From an uncultured Bacteroidota bacterium (GTDB lineage Bacteria; Bacteroidota; Bacteroidia; Bacteroidales; UBA12077): 64,000 bases of DNA. Below the pieces are notes generated by a model that saw nothing but the letters and a program-made list of their open reading frames with translations, had not been told where the DNA came from and made no database searches. The position numbers and the translations under genes were made by a program. Numbering within the stretch: position 1 is the first letter of the stretch; each line of letters begins with the position of its first letter. Of the stretch, positions 25,204 to 35,784 are shown in pieces. The DNA lies in contig CAJXLK010000001.1 of assembly GCA_913055635.1 (NCBI GenBank), positions 1 to 64,000 of the forward strand. The letters run 5' to 3'.

Positions 25204-26193
25204 TTATTTGCGGGAAGGAGGGGCCATGAATTCGGGGCCTACCGGTTTTTTAACAGATTCTTCCAGTATCCGGTCGATTTGTTTCATGGCATCTTCCTCA
25301 ATCTTCCATCCGTAGACATCTTCGATGCCCTGGACCTGGTCGGGTCGGCGCAGTCCCCACAGGGCCACACTGGCTCCTTTATCCAAAACCCACCGTACGG
25401 CCAGGTCGCGCACGGTCTTGTTGTAATTCTTCTGGGCGAACTCATCCAGCTTATAGGCGGCTTCCAGGTATTGGTCGAAGCGGTCGGGCTGAAACTTGGG
25501 ATCCATCTTCCTGAGGTCATCGCCTTTGAATTCGCGGTCTTTGGTCATCTTGCCCGAGAGCAGGCCACGGCAAAGCGCACCATAGGTAAGGGTTTTGATG
25601 TCGTTGTTCTGGCAATAGGGCAGCACATCTTCTTCTATTTCCCGTTCGAAAAGGTTGTAGGGCGGTTCATTCATGTGAATGGGTGCTGTCTGGCGGAACC
25701 TATCCATCTGGTGGGGTGAGTGGTTGCTCACAGCAATGGAGCGGATCTTGCCTTCGTCCAGCAGCTGCTGCATGGCTTCGGCTGTCTCTTCGGAAGCGAC
25801 CATCGGATCGGGCCAGTGGACCATGTACACGTCAAAGTAGTCGGTATCCAGTCGCTTGCGCGATTCCTCGACCTCCTGAAGGATGTATTCCTTTGATGCA
25901 TCGCGTTTGACGTTGCCCTGCTCGTCCCAGCGTACGCCTACCTTGGTGACCAGGACAATGTCGTCGCGGTTTTTGTGTTCGCGGATGGCCCGGCCCACAA
26001 TCTTTTCGGATGTGCCAAAGCCATAAATGTCGGCCGTGTCTACCAGGTTGAGCCCCTGATCAAAAGCGGTACGCAGGGTTTTTACCGATGTTTCCTCATC
26101 GGTGCCACCCCACATCCATCCGCCGATGGCCCAGGTGCCTATGCCAATGCGATTAACCGGTTGCTGCAGGTTGTGTAACTTTATTGTTTCCAT
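25204..26193 (-). CDS. Aldo/keto reductase
   Basis: The 329-residue protein is a single (beta/alpha)8 NADPH-dependent oxidoreductase. Catalytic tetrad residues are visible: Asp52 and Tyr57 in VDTADIYGFG, Lys84 in LVTKVG, His126 in YMVHWPDP. The C-terminal loop (LRRPDQVQGIEDVYGWKI) is the usual cofactor-binding end. It probably reduces aldehydes or sugars; substrate unknown. It is a single gene with a terminator at its end. Confidence 0.95.
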   Translation of the reverse strand: METIKLHNLQQPVNRIGIGTWAIGGWMWGGTDEETSVKTLRTAFDQGLNLVDTADIYGFGTSEKIVGRAIREHKNRDDIVLVTKVGVRWDEQGNVKRDASKEYILQEVEESRKRLDTDYFDVYMVHWPDPMVASEETAEAMQQLLDEGKIRSIAVSNHSPHQMDRFRQTAPIHMNEPPYNLFEREIEEDVLPYCQNNDIKTLTYGALCRGLLSGKMTKDREFKGDDLRKMDPKFQPDRFDQYLEAAYKLDEFAQKNYNKTVRDLAVRWVLDKGASVALWGLRRPDQVQGIEDVYGWKIEEDAMKQIDRILEESVKKPVGPEFMAPPSRK

Positions 26194-26750
26194 AGAGATT
26201 TGATTTTTTGGGTTTTGTATTTTAACGTTTGATGCTCCTTATGTTGTCTTAATGATCTCTGCTTTTTATTGTGTTCCAATGATCGCTGTTCCTTATGATG
26301 TCTGAGTAATAGCTGCTATGTATGATGTTTCAATGATCGCTGCTCCTTGGTGTAACTAATTATTAAAAAGCTATGTGCCGGTAAAGCAAGCAAACCAGCC
26401 CCCTGCTGATTTGACGAGCAGGGTTGCTTCAAATGGTTTATTTCGTTGCCATTGATCCTGGAGATGAAGTACCACACTGTTGATTTTACGATCAGTCTTA
26501 CTTCAAATGATTTGGCTTTTTAACAGGACAAATAAATTGCCCTACTAAGATACAATAAGTTTGGTTTGTTGTTTGCCTGCCGGCTGTTAAATCCTGTTAA
26601 ACGGATTGAATCCCGATCAATGGGAAGGGAGAATCGGGGGTGTCGAAACCTGACCCCGCTAAGCGGGGTCATTTACCCCCGCTAAGCGGGGTACCCGGGG
26701 TTGGATTTTAATCCGGATAAAAATGCTACCTTTGTTCTACACTCAACGTT
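26194..26750. other. Gap with repeats and palindromes
   Basis: Degenerate repeats of GATCGCTGTTCCTTATGATG type lie at 26230-26350, two diverged copies of an 80-bp block (with CTTCAAATGGTTT) at 26400-26520, and two CCCCGCTAAGCGGGG palindromes at 26652-26692. No gene is visible; both flanking promoters must lie here. Confidence 0.6.
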
Positions 26751-27020
26751 ATGCCTATGAAGTGCAGGAAACATTGCGGGGCTTGCTGTATTGCCCCATC
26801 CATCAGCTCACCCATTCCCGGGATGCCCAATGGCAAACCCGCCGGCGTTCCCTGTATCCACCTGACTGAAGATTACCTGTGTGATCTGTTCAATTCCCCC
26901 GAGCGCCCTGAGGTATGCCGGGGTTTTGCCGCAGAACCTACGATATGCGGAAACAACCGCGAAGAAGCCCTCCAGAACCTCCGCTGGCTGGAATCCTTCT
27001 CGAGCGGATCCATCAAATAA
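26751..27020 (+). CDS. YkgJ-type cysteine-cluster protein
   Basis: The 89-residue protein has the Cys pattern of the YkgJ/UPF0153 family: CRKHCGACCIAP (5-16), CIHL (35-38), C and F in YLCDLF, RPEVCRGF and a final Cys. These Cys are thought to bind a metal, possibly zinc or an Fe-S cluster. Function is unproven. An ATG two codons downstream (MKC) is an equally good start. Confidence 0.88.
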   Translation: MPMKCRKHCGACCIAPSISSPIPGMPNGKPAGVPCIHLTEDYLCDLFNSPERPEVCRGFAAEPTICGNNREEALQNLRWLESFSSGSIK

Positions 27021-27450
27021 AATGCATCCCCCCAATTGTTGTAGTCGACATGGCAAGGGTTACATAAGAACCTTGAATCAAGCCATTTCACCCTGCAGCT
27101 TCCCGGGTATGAACCGTGATCAACAGGTTAACAGCCGGAAAAGTGCATTAAAACACGTTCTAACCCCAGCGCGCTGCCCATGACTTTGCTTGCAGGCATC
27201 TTAGGCGGCGCTTTGGGGTCGCTTATGGGCACTTTATAAACACTTCATGGCTACTTTATGGCTGCCTTTTTTGGGGAAGGCACTTATTATAGGCCACTTT
27301 TATGAGCCTTTTGGAGACACTTTGGGGGCGCTTTTATCCTTTGCATATCTCCCGTAATATCCGCCTTATCGTATAAAATAAGAATATTGGACCTTTTATT
27401 CAGTAAAAAGTTTTTAGTTTTATCGCTTCAAACTTAAATGTGTAATCTAT
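27021..27450. other. Intergenic region with short CACTTTATGG repeats
   Basis: No gene is supported. From 27190 to 27320 there is a degenerate series of GGGCACTTTAT, TGGCTACTTTAT and CACTTTTATGAG units. The last 80 bases are AT-rich and probably carry the promoter of the AbgT-type gene. Confidence 0.5.
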
Positions 27451-28971
27451 ATGAAGAAGGTTTTTCAGAAGCTTTTTACCAAGTTCCTGAATGGCGTTGA
27501 ACGGGTGGGCAATGCGTTACCGCATCCGGCGACCCTTTTTGCCATTTTTGCTTTGCTGGCGTTGTTGTTTTCCGGACTGGGTTCCTGGCTTGGCTGGTCA
27601 GCGGTTCACCCGGGTACGGAAGAAGTGGTTAAACCGGTGAACCTGCTCTCCGAGGAGGGATTGCACAAGATCATCCTCAATTTGGTGACCAATTTCACGA
27701 ATTTTGCGCCTTTGGGGATTGTGCTGGTAGCCATGCTGGGTATCGGCATTGCTGAAGGCAGCGGTTTGATCGGTGCAGTGATCCGGGCCCTCGTGTTGTC
27801 TTCCCCGAAGCGGTTGTTGACATTTGTTATTGTTCTGGCCGGTATCCTTTCTAATTTGGCGAGTAATGTAGGTTATGTGTTGCTGGTGCCGTTGGCCGGG
27901 GTGATTTTTATGGCGGTCAAGCGCCACCCGGTGGCGGGTATGGCGGCCGCATTTGCAGGTGTTTCGGGCGGCTACAGTGCCAACCTGGTGCTGGGCTCGA
28001 TCGATCCCTTGCTGGCCGGTCTCTCGCAGGAGGCTGCCCGCATCGTTGATCCCAACTATGTGGTCAATGCCACGGCCAACTATTATTTTATGGTGGTCTC
28101 TACTTTCTTTATTGCCATTGCCGGTACCTGGATCACCGAGCGGATCGTGGTACCGCGCCTGGGAACCTATAAACATGAAGGGGAACAGGAAGAGCTGGAG
28201 CGGCTCTCGAGGAAGGAGAAGAAAGGCCTGCTGGGGGCATTCATCACGTTTTTGGTGATGACCGGGCTCATCCTCTGGGGCATGATCCCGGAAGATGGAA
28301 TACTGCGCGGTCCGGATGGAGGCATCCTTCAATCGCCCATCATTAAAGGCGTAATCACGGTGATCTTCGTACTTTTTGGGGCCACCGGCCTGGCCTATGG
28401 CCTGATCACCGGCAAGTACACCAACGATGAACAGGTAATGAAAGGCATGGGTGAGACGATGAAAACCCTTGCCATGTACATCGTCCTGGTTTTCTTTGCC
28501 GCCCAGTTCGTGGCCTATTTCAAATGGAGCAATTTGGGTATGATCCTGGCCATTAGCGGGGCCAAGTCCCTGATGGCAACCGACCTGGGTATCATTCCCC
28601 TGATGATCCTTTTTGTGATCCTTTCGGGCGGCATCAACATGCTGATGGGCAGTGCCTCGGCCAAATGGGCCATTTTGGCACCTATCTTCGTGCCCATGTT
28701 CATGTTCCTGGGCTACTCGCCCGAACTCTCGCAGGTGGTTTACCGCATCGGCGACAGCGTAACCAACATCATATCACCGATGATGAGCTTCTTCGCCCTG
28801 ATCATTGCCTTCATTCAAAAATATGATCCCAAAGCCGGTATCGGCACCATCATATCCACCATGTTGCCTTATACCGTGGTGTTCTTCCTTTTCTGGGTCA
28901 TATTGCTCATCGTGTGGATCCTCCTTGGATTGCCACTCGGTCCGGATGCCGGATTGTATTACTCGATGTAG
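27451..28971 (+). CDS. AbgT-family transporter
   Basis: The 506-residue protein has the AbgT/p-aminobenzoyl-glutamate transporter fold: about 11-13 membrane helices, a signature start [16 protein letters not shown] (15-30), [18 protein letters not shown] (about 138-155), and [20 protein letters not shown] (about 390-410). Family members export sulfonamides or take up p-aminobenzoyl-glutamate; many marine Bacteroidota carry them. It is a single gene flanked by repeats. Confidence 0.92.
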   Translation: MKKVFQKLFTKFLNGVERVGNALPHPATLFAIFALLALLFSGLGSWLGWSAVHPGTEEVVKPVNLLSEEGLHKIILNLVTNFTNFAPLGIVLVAMLGIGIAEGSGLIGAVIRALVLSSPKRLLTFVIVLAGILSNLASNVGYVLLVPLAGVIFMAVKRHPVAGMAAAFAGVSGGYSANLVLGSIDPLLAGLSQEAARIVDPNYVVNATANYYFMVVSTFFIAIAGTWITERIVVPRLGTYKHEGEQEELERLSRKEKKGLLGAFITFLVMTGLILWGMIPEDGILRGPDGGILQSPIIKGVITVIFVLFGATGLAYGLITGKYTNDEQVMKGMGETMKTLAMYIVLVFFAAQFVAYFKWSNLGMILAISGAKSLMATDLGIIPLMILFVILSGGINMLMGSASAKWAILAPIFVPMFMFLGYSPELSQVVYRIGDSVTNIISPMMSFFALIIAFIQKYDPKAGIGTIISTMLPYTVVFFLFWVILLIVWILLGLPLGPDAGLYYSM

Positions 28972-28977
28972 CCGGGA

Positions 28978-29600
28978 GAATGAAGAAATGAGTGAATGCC
29001 TGCCCCGCTGAACGGAATGAAAGCGGGGATTGAATGAGTGAATGGCTGGATGGCTCAATGTTTAGATACACGAAGAAGTAGAAGGGTTTGGATGTAAAGC
29101 GATCAATGTCTGTTTGATTGGATGTAAGAAAGAAAGCGCCAGTGCCGCATAGTCGTGCATTTGCGCTTTCTTTTCTTCGGGAGAAAATTCGACCAGGTTT
29201 AAATCCAACATCAGTCTAAATCCAACATCGGTCTAAATTCGATATCGGACTAAATCCAACATCAGTCTAAATCCAACATCGGTCTAAATTCAATATCGGA
29301 CTAAATCCAACATCGGGCTAAATTCAATATCGGTCTAAATTCAAGATCGGTCTAAATCCAATATCGGTCTAAATTCGATATCGGTCTAAAACCAAAAGAT
29401 TAAATATTTCAGGCTGCAACTATCGGGTTGGTTCTTTCAAGCTGAATTCATTCGTATAAATTCGCCGGGATAGATTCCCCGGTTGAGTCCATTAAGCTAA
29501 ATGTATCATAATGAGGCCATTGTATTAAGTTATCAGACTCAATTCATCAGGCTGCATCTATCGGGTTGGGTCCTTCTGGCTGAATTCAACGGGTAAAAAA
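28978..29600. repeat. Palindrome copy and 18-bp tandem repeat of CTAAATCCAACATCGGT
   Basis: One CCTGCCCC...AGCGGGGATTGAATGA element lies at 28994-29035. From 29205 to 29395 run about ten copies of an 18-bp unit (CTAAATCCAACATCGGTC with C/T and A/G variants). From 29405 to 29600 is a two-fold repeat of a GGCTGCAACTATCGGGTTGG block. No gene. Confidence 0.85.
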
Positions 29601-29682
29601 TGACTTATTCGAAGGCTCGTTTAAAAAAAAAGTGTAATTTAAACAATTGAACGGGAAGCGCGTATTAAAAGAAAAACACGGT

Positions 29683-30843
29683 ATGATATACCTAGACAAT
29701 GCAGCCACAACACGGCCTTTTGAGGAGGTGATCCGGGAGACCGAACAGGTGATGCGCCGGACTTTTGGCAATCCTTCCGCCGTGCATCAGTTGGGGGTGG
29801 AAGCGGAGGAGAAGCTGGAGGCCTCACGCAAAGCCGTGGCCGACAGCCTCCAGGTAAGCCCCGATGAGGTGTTTTTTACTTCCGGGGGAACAGAGACCAA
29901 CAACCTGGTGCTAAAAGGAATAGGAGAGCGGTACGCCCGTAAGGGCAAACATCTGGTAGCGACGGCAGTAGAGCATAAATCGGTGCTGAACGTGCTTCGG
30001 GCCATGGAAAACCAGGGCTATGAGGTGACTTATATACCGGTTGACCGGCGGGGCATCATTGACCTGGAAGCCCTGAAGCAGGCTTTGCGTGAGGATACCC
30101 TGTTGGTCAGCGTGATGCATGTGAATAATGAAACGGGCGCCGTGCAGCCCATCGACGGGGTGGCTGACATACTGCGGAACCAGGACCATCCGCCGTTGCT
30201 TCACGTAGATGCGGTGCAGTCCTTCGGAAAAATCCCGGTGCATCCCAAACAATCCAGGGTCGACCTGCTGACGGTCAGTTCCCATAAAATACACGGGCCC
30301 AAAGGCATAGGTGCCCTCTACAAACAATCCCAGGTTGATTTGAAACCCCTGATTGACGGGGGTGGCCAGGAAAAAGGGCTTCGGTCGGGCACGGAGAACC
30401 TGCCGGCTATAGCTGGTTTTGCCCGGGCCGTGGAGCTGAATTTTGAGGATGTGATCGCCCAGCAGAACCATATGCATCACCTGAAAGAATTGCTGAGGGA
30501 GCAGTTGCACCATTCAATCCCGGATGCCGTGGTCAATACACCCGATGATCCCCACGCAGCCCCCCACGTCCTGAATGTATCTTTTCCCGGGGTGAAGGGG
30601 GAAGTGCTTGTCCGCCAGCTGGAATCGGCCGGGATCTATGCATCAACCGGTTCGGCCTGCACTTCTTCCCGGGAATCGGTCAGCCACGTGTTAAAAGCCA
30701 TGGGACTGGCGAAAGACCAGCTGGAAGGGGCCATGCGGTTCAGTTTTTCTTCCCTTAACCGGGAAGAGGAACCGGACCAGCTGATGGAGAAGCTTGTGCC
30801 GGCCGTTAAAAGACTTCGCAGACTTGGCAATATCCAATCTTAA
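29683..30843 (+). CDS. Cysteine desulfurase (NifS/IscS family)
   Basis: The 386-residue PLP enzyme removes sulfur from cysteine as an enzyme-bound persulfide, for Fe-S clusters and tRNA thiolation. Visible are MIYLDNAATTRP at the start, His98 (VATAVEHKSV), the PLP Lys202 in SSHKIHGPKG, and the catalytic Cys326 in TGSACTSS. I start at the ATG of 29683; an upstream TTG would add 12 residues that do not match the family. The gene is followed by thiI 9 bp later, which suggests it is the sulfur donor for tRNA 4-thiouridine. Confidence 0.95.
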   Translation: MIYLDNAATTRPFEEVIRETEQVMRRTFGNPSAVHQLGVEAEEKLEASRKAVADSLQVSPDEVFFTSGGTETNNLVLKGIGERYARKGKHLVATAVEHKSVLNVLRAMENQGYEVTYIPVDRRGIIDLEALKQALREDTLLVSVMHVNNETGAVQPIDGVADILRNQDHPPLLHVDAVQSFGKIPVHPKQSRVDLLTVSSHKIHGPKGIGALYKQSQVDLKPLIDGGGQEKGLRSGTENLPAIAGFARAVELNFEDVIAQQNHMHHLKELLREQLHHSIPDAVVNTPDDPHAAPHVLNVSFPGVKGEVLVRQLESAGIYASTGSACTSSRESVSHVLKAMGLAKDQLEGAMRFSFSSLNREEEPDQLMEKLVPAVKRLRRLGNIQS

Positions 30844-30852
30844 AACAGAGCT

Positions 30853-32019
30853 ATGGAAGAACTGCTGATCGTAAAATACGGTGAAGTTGTGCTGAAAGGC
30901 AACAACCGTAGGGAATTTGTCAATACCCTGATCCGCAATATCCGCCAGGTGTTGGCTGGCCTGGGCCGATACCGTGTTCACAAGGCGCAGGCCATGCTTT
31001 ATCTTGAGCCGGAAGAAGGCTTTGACCTGGATGAAGCGGCCCGGCGGTTGGGCCGGGTCTTTGGCGTGCATCTTTTTCACCGGGCGAAAAAAGTGGAAAA
31101 AAGCCTGGAGGCGATCCGCCAAGACACGGTCGACTATTTTTCGGACGATCTGAACCGGAGCAAGACCTTTAAGATCGAGGCCCGGCGTTCGGACAAACAG
31201 TTTGCCCATCGTTCGCAGGAGCTCAACAATATTTTGGGCAGGGATGTGGGGCAGGCCTTTCCGCATCTGAGGGTGGATGTCCACCATCCGGATATCACAT
31301 TGTATGTGAACATTCGCAAGGAAGGTGTTTACATTTACCGCAACCAGGAGCGCGGTCCGGGCGGCTTGCCGGTGGGAACCGGCGGCCGGGCTACAGCTTT
31401 GCTATCGGGGGGCATCGACAGCCCACTGGCAGCCTGGCTCATTGCCCGCCGTGGAGTGGCCATTAATGCCCTGCATTTCCACAGTTATCCCTACACCAGC
31501 GAACGCAGCCGCAAAAAAGTCGAGCAGCTGGCCCGCATCCTGGCCCGTTATACAGGCGCTTTCCGCTTGTATGTGTTCCCCTTTACAGAAATCCAGGAAG
31601 CCATCGCCGATTATTGCCCCAAAGAACAGCTGACCATCCTGATGCGCCGGATGATGATGAAAAGTGCCGAGAAGCTGGCTGCCCAGAACCAAAGCCAGGC
31701 GCTGGTCACCGGCGAAAGCATCGGGCAGGTGGCCAGTCAGACCATGGAGAGTCTCTCAGTGACCGATGCCGCCGTTAACCTGCCCGTCTTCCGGCCCCTG
31801 ATCGGAATGGATAAGGAGGAGATCATCCGTTATGCCCGGCATATCGGTACCTATGAAACATCTATCCAGCCCCACAGCGATTGCTGTACCCTTTTTGTGC
31901 CCAAACATCCCCAAACCAAACCCAAACTTCACCATATAGAGGCTTCAGAAAAACGGGTCGATTTTGATGGCCTCATTGATAAGGCCCTGGAGAAACTGGA
32001 GGTGGAGGAGGTGAATTAG
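30853..32019 (+). CDS. thiI: tRNA 4-thiouridine sulfurtransferase
   Basis: The 388-residue protein has an N-terminal NFLD/THUMP region (about 1-165), a PP-loop SGGIDS (185-190) that adenylates U8 of tRNA, and a conserved Cys pair near the end (SDCCTLFVPKHPQTKP). It lacks the C-terminal rhodanese domain of E. coli ThiI, so it depends on another sulfur carrier, probably the cysteine desulfurase encoded just upstream. It acts in the cytosol on tRNA, and in some bacteria also in thiamin synthesis; no other thi gene lies here. Confidence 0.94.
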   Translation: MEELLIVKYGEVVLKGNNRREFVNTLIRNIRQVLAGLGRYRVHKAQAMLYLEPEEGFDLDEAARRLGRVFGVHLFHRAKKVEKSLEAIRQDTVDYFSDDLNRSKTFKIEARRSDKQFAHRSQELNNILGRDVGQAFPHLRVDVHHPDITLYVNIRKEGVYIYRNQERGPGGLPVGTGGRATALLSGGIDSPLAAWLIARRGVAINALHFHSYPYTSERSRKKVEQLARILARYTGAFRLYVFPFTEIQEAIADYCPKEQLTILMRRMMMKSAEKLAAQNQSQALVTGESIGQVASQTMESLSVTDAAVNLPVFRPLIGMDKEEIIRYARHIGTYETSIQPHSDCCTLFVPKHPQTKPKLHHIEASEKRVDFDGLIDKALEKLEVEEVN

Positions 32020-32024
32020 TAAGA

Positions 32025-32265
32025 AGAAGTAGGGAGAAGTAGGGAGTAAATTAGTAGGGAGTAAATTAGTAGGTAGTAGGGAGTAAGGGAGTAAGGAGTA
32101 GATTAGTAGGGAGTAGGAAGAATAAGTAGGGAGTAAGGGAGTAGGTAGTAAGTAGAAGATTAGTAAGGAGAAGATTAGTAGGGAGGAGATTAGTAGGGAG
32201 TAAGGAGTAAATTAGTAGGGAGTAAATTAGTAGGTAGTAGGGAGTAGATTAGTAGGGAGTAAATG
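32025..32265. repeat. Tandem AGTAGGGAGTAA-type repeat
   Basis: The same purine-rich unit family as at 6271-6500: AGTAGGGAGTAAATT, AGTAGGTAGTAGGGAGTAA and GGAGAAGATTAGTAAGG variants fill the gap from just after the thiI stop codon to the next gene leader. Confidence 0.9.
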
Positions 32266-32276
32266 ATTTATGGATC

Positions 32277-32951
32277 ATGATTGGTAAAGAGGTTTTGAAT
32301 TTTTTGAGTGATTTGAAGAAGAACAACCACAAGGAGTGGTTTCACCGGAATAAACCGGTTTACCAGCGGGTACGCCGGGAGTTTGAACAATATGTTGGCT
32401 TTTTGATCGCCGGTCTTGCTCAGTTTGACGATGCGGTGCAAAACCTGGAGGCCCGTGACTGCATCTTCCGCATCAACCGGGATATACGTTTTTCCAAAGA
32501 CAAATCACCCTACAAGACCAATTTTGGCGCTTATATTGCACCCGGAGGAAGGAAAGGCGGTTATGCCGGCTATTACATTCATCTCGAACCCGGTGCCTCG
32601 TTTGTCGCCGGGGGCATTTATATGCCATCATCCCCGGCCCTGAAAGCCATCCGCAATGAGATCTACCACCACACCGATGAGTTTCTGGAGCTGCTGGACG
32701 ATCCTGATTTTAAGAAGCATTTCGGGGGGCTGGACAACATCGAGAAGCTGAAAACGGCTCCACAGGGATTCCCCAAGGATTTTGAGCACATCGGCCTTTT
32801 GAACCACAAGCATTACACGGCCTCCAAGCCGCTGAGCGATGAAGACCTGGCCGGCGAGACCCTCATCGATGATGTGCTGGAAGCCTACGAAGCTTTGTAT
32901 CCCCTGAACTACTTTCTCAACGAAGCCATTGACGCCACCCAACCCGGGTAA
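32277..32951 (+). CDS. DUF2461 family protein
   Basis: The 224-residue protein belongs to the DUF2461/TIGR02453 family: LKKNNHKEWFHRNKP (about 13-27), FRINRDIRFSKDKSPYKTN (about 62-80), GGYAGYYIHLEP and PSSPALKAIRNEI. Its function is unknown; it is widespread in Bacteroidota and fungi. It stands alone between two repeat tracts. Confidence 0.92.
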   Translation: MIGKEVLNFLSDLKKNNHKEWFHRNKPVYQRVRREFEQYVGFLIAGLAQFDDAVQNLEARDCIFRINRDIRFSKDKSPYKTNFGAYIAPGGRKGGYAGYYIHLEPGASFVAGGIYMPSSPALKAIRNEIYHHTDEFLELLDDPDFKKHFGGLDNIEKLKTAPQGFPKDFEHIGLLNHKHYTASKPLSDEDLAGETLIDDVLEAYEALYPLNYFLNEAIDATQPG

Positions 32952-33059
32952 CCCAATCCGATGCCTCTTAATAACACCCAAGACCTCCAGGGGCCATTAT
33001 CAGAAGCACTCTCAATATCTATACTTCAAAAAATAGATATCCAACCTTATCCTTTTTCT

Positions 33060-33350
33060 TCCCATTATCATTAGCCTTCTCCATATCATTAGCCTTCTCC
33101 ATATCATTAGCCTTCTCCATATCATTAGCCTTCTCCATATCATTAGCCTTCCCCTTATCATTAGCCTTCTCCTTATCTTTCTCCTTTATATCTTTCTCAT
33201 TAGCCTTAGTCTTAGTCTTAGCCTTAATCTTAACTTTAGCCTTCGCCTTCGCCTTCGCCTTAAATTTGGCCTTCGCCTTAATCTTAACCTTTAGCCTTCG
33301 CCTTCGCCTTAGCCTTAAATTTGGCCTTCGCCTTAATCTTAACCTTCCCC
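33060..33350. repeat. 18-bp CATTAGCCTTCTCCATAT tandem repeat grading into CTTCGC units
   Basis: About seven copies of CATTAGCCTTCTCCATAT are followed by units of CTTAGTCTTAGC and CTTCGCCTTCGCCTTAGCC type. The plus strand is nearly all pyrimidine with almost no G, so it could form a triplex. The flank 32952-33059 holds no gene. Confidence 0.9.
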
Positions 33351-33363
33351 TTCAACCAACCAC

Positions 33364-35784
33364 CTATTCATCCCTCAGCGAATGTGCCGGGTTCACGTTG
33401 GCAGCCCGGAAAGTCTGGTAACTGACGGTGAGCATGGCCAGCAGCAACGAGCCCACCCCGGCCAGCACGAACATGCCCCCTGTCAGGTCGATCCGGTAGG
33501 CAAAATTCTGCAGCCAGTCGTTCATAAAATAGTATGCCGCCGGCCAGGCGATCAGGTTGGCGATCAGTATCCACCGGGTGAACTGCCTGTTCAAAAGCAG
33601 CAGGATGTTGGAGACCGTTGAGCCCATCACCTTGCGCACGCCAATCTCTTTGGTTCGTTGCTCGGTGATGAACGAGGACAGACCAAACAGGCCCATCGAT
33701 GCAATAAAGATGGCCACCACCGAGAAGATGCCCAGCAGCTTACCGGTGCGCATCTCGCTGCGGTGCAGCTCATCGAAATGGTTGTCCATGAAGAAATAGT
33801 CGAAAGGCTGGGCGGGGAGAAACTCCTTCCACAGGTTTTCCACCTTGCCCAGTGAGCTGTTGATGTTTTGGCTGTTTACCCGCACCGCCATGTAGGATGG
33901 CCGGTAGTTGCCGGGGTAGCGCATCACCACGTTGGGTATCTTCTCATGCATCGACTCGGTGTGGAAATCTTCCATCACACCCACGATCTTGAGTTTGACT
34001 TCGACTTCGCCGCCAGGACCGTAGCCCATCAGGTGTCTTCCCACCGGCTCGTCGTATCCCAGGGCCCTGACAGCCGATTCGTTGACCACCACGCTGGAGC
34101 TGTCTCCCGGATAGTCGCGCGAGAAGTACCTTCCCTTCTTGACGTCCATGCCCATGGCCTGGGGAAAATCGTAATCGGCCGTCATGGTGCGGAAATGAAT
34201 CATCTCATCGGATCGGGCGCCTTCGCGCTGAAAGACGGCACCTCCAAAGCCTGTTCCGGGTACCTTGCTGGATGCTCCCACCGCCACTATTTCCGGGTTT
34301 CGCAGCAGCTCCTCTTTGAAGGCCTTCATCTGGCCGCCCAGGGCGTGGGGTCTTTTGATCACCAGGACATTTTCCTTGTTGAAGCCCAGCTTCTTGTTTT
34401 GCATGTAATCAAGCTGTTGGTAGACCACAAAGGTGGCGATGATGATGGCCACCGAGATGGCAAACTGGAAGACCACCAGTCCGCTGCGGAACCAGGCCCC
34501 CTTGCTGCCTCCGGTTATCCGGCCTTTCAGCACCGTGATGATGTGGAACGACGACAGCGATATGGATGAATAGCTGCCGGCTATCAGTCCGGTGATCAAA
34601 GCCAGCACCGCCAACACCGGGATGAACAGGGGTTCGGAGCCATAGGGCAGGCTCAGGGTTTTCTGGGTGATCTGGTTGAAGACGGGCATCAGCATATGCA
34701 CCAGCACCAGGGCGAAGGCCAGGGCGATGAAGCTCAGGATCACTGATTCCGAGAGAAACTGGCCTACCAGCTGCCGACGGCGCGCCCCGGCAACCTTGCG
34801 CATGCCCACCTCACGGGCCCTGTTGGATGCCTTGGCCGTGGTAAGGTTCATGAAGTTGACGCAGGCAATGATCAAAATGAAAAGGGCCACCAGGGAGAAG
34901 ATGATCACATAGCGCTTGTCGCCCACAGGCTCCATCTGCATGGTGGCCTCCGAGTCGAGGTAGATGCCGGTGAGGGGCTCCAAAAAGTAACCATACCGGT
35001 TCCCTGACGAGAGCCACTCTTCCATGCTGACGCCCAGGGCTTCTTTGATCTGCGGACCCATGTGTTGTTTGAGAAAACCGCCCAGCTTGGGTTCAATGCT
35101 CCCCTCGGTGAGCCCTTCCTGGAGCAGGAGGTAGGTGGCATAGCGGTCGCTCATCCACGATTCGCTCCTGCTGTGCGGATACGACGAGAGGGAAGCCAGG
35201 AAGTCGAAATGGAAATGGGAGTTGTGGGGCACGTCCTCCATGATGCCCGTGATCTTGTATTCCGTTTCATTGTCAAAAGTAACGGTCTTGTTCATGGGAT
35301 CTTCGTCCCCAAAATACTTCTCCGCCATGCTTTGGGTGAAAACGATGGAGTGGGGCCGGGCCAGGGCTGTTTGCGGATTGCCGCGGAGGAGCTTCCAGGA
35401 GAAGATGTCAAAAACCGTGGAATCGGCATAGTAGATCCCGTCTTCGATGAAACTGCGGTCGCCGTGGCGTATCATCGTGTTGCCGACGGATTTGAAGCGC
35501 ACACCATTTTGTACTTCCGGAAATTCTTCGATCATGGTCCGTGCCAAGGGAGCGGCACTGGTGTGGGTCTTCATCTGCCGTTCACCGATCTTGCCATCGA
35601 TGCCGGCCCGGTAGATGCGTTTGGCTTTTTCGTGGTAGCGGTCATAGCTAAGCTCGTCTGCCACATACAGCATGATCATTATGCATCCTGCCATGCCTAT
35701 GGCCAAACCGGCCACATTGATCAGGGTAAAAACGCGGTGGCGGGCAATGGTGCGAAGGGTAGTCAAAAGATAATTTCTGAGCAT
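33364..35784 (-). CDS. FtsX/MacB-type ABC transporter permease (large form)
   Basis: The 806-residue membrane protein has two MacB_PCD/FtsX halves: an N-terminal helix (about 20-42, VFTLINVAGLAIGMAGCIMI), a periplasmic domain, three helices near 285-400, then a second set of one helix (about 425-450) and a second periplasmic domain, ending with three helices (about 680-790). This is the type found in Bacteroidota putative export systems, paired with a MacB-like ATPase encoded elsewhere (for example 16795-17478). No ATPase is adjacent. The gene is single and ends in a pyrimidine-rich repeat. Confidence 0.9.
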   Translation of the reverse strand: MLRNYLLTTLRTIARHRVFTLINVAGLAIGMAGCIMIMLYVADELSYDRYHEKAKRIYRAGIDGKIGERQMKTHTSAAPLARTMIEEFPEVQNGVRFKSVGNTMIRHGDRSFIEDGIYYADSTVFDIFSWKLLRGNPQTALARPHSIVFTQSMAEKYFGDEDPMNKTVTFDNETEYKITGIMEDVPHNSHFHFDFLASLSSYPHSRSESWMSDRYATYLLLQEGLTEGSIEPKLGGFLKQHMGPQIKEALGVSMEEWLSSGNRYGYFLEPLTGIYLDSEATMQMEPVGDKRYVIIFSLVALFILIIACVNFMNLTTAKASNRAREVGMRKVAGARRRQLVGQFLSESVILSFIALAFALVLVHMLMPVFNQITQKTLSLPYGSEPLFIPVLAVLALITGLIAGSYSSISLSSFHIITVLKGRITGGSKGAWFRSGLVVFQFAISVAIIIATFVVYQQLDYMQNKKLGFNKENVLVIKRPHALGGQMKAFKEELLRNPEIVAVGASSKVPGTGFGGAVFQREGARSDEMIHFRTMTADYDFPQAMGMDVKKGRYFSRDYPGDSSSVVVNESAVRALGYDEPVGRHLMGYGPGGEVEVKLKIVGVMEDFHTESMHEKIPNVVMRYPGNYRPSYMAVRVNSQNINSSLGKVENLWKEFLPAQPFDYFFMDNHFDELHRSEMRTGKLLGIFSVVAIFIASMGLFGLSSFITEQRTKEIGVRKVMGSTVSNILLLLNRQFTRWILIANLIAWPAAYYFMNDWLQNFAYRIDLTGGMFVLAGVGSLLLAMLTVSYQTFRAANVNPAHSLRDE

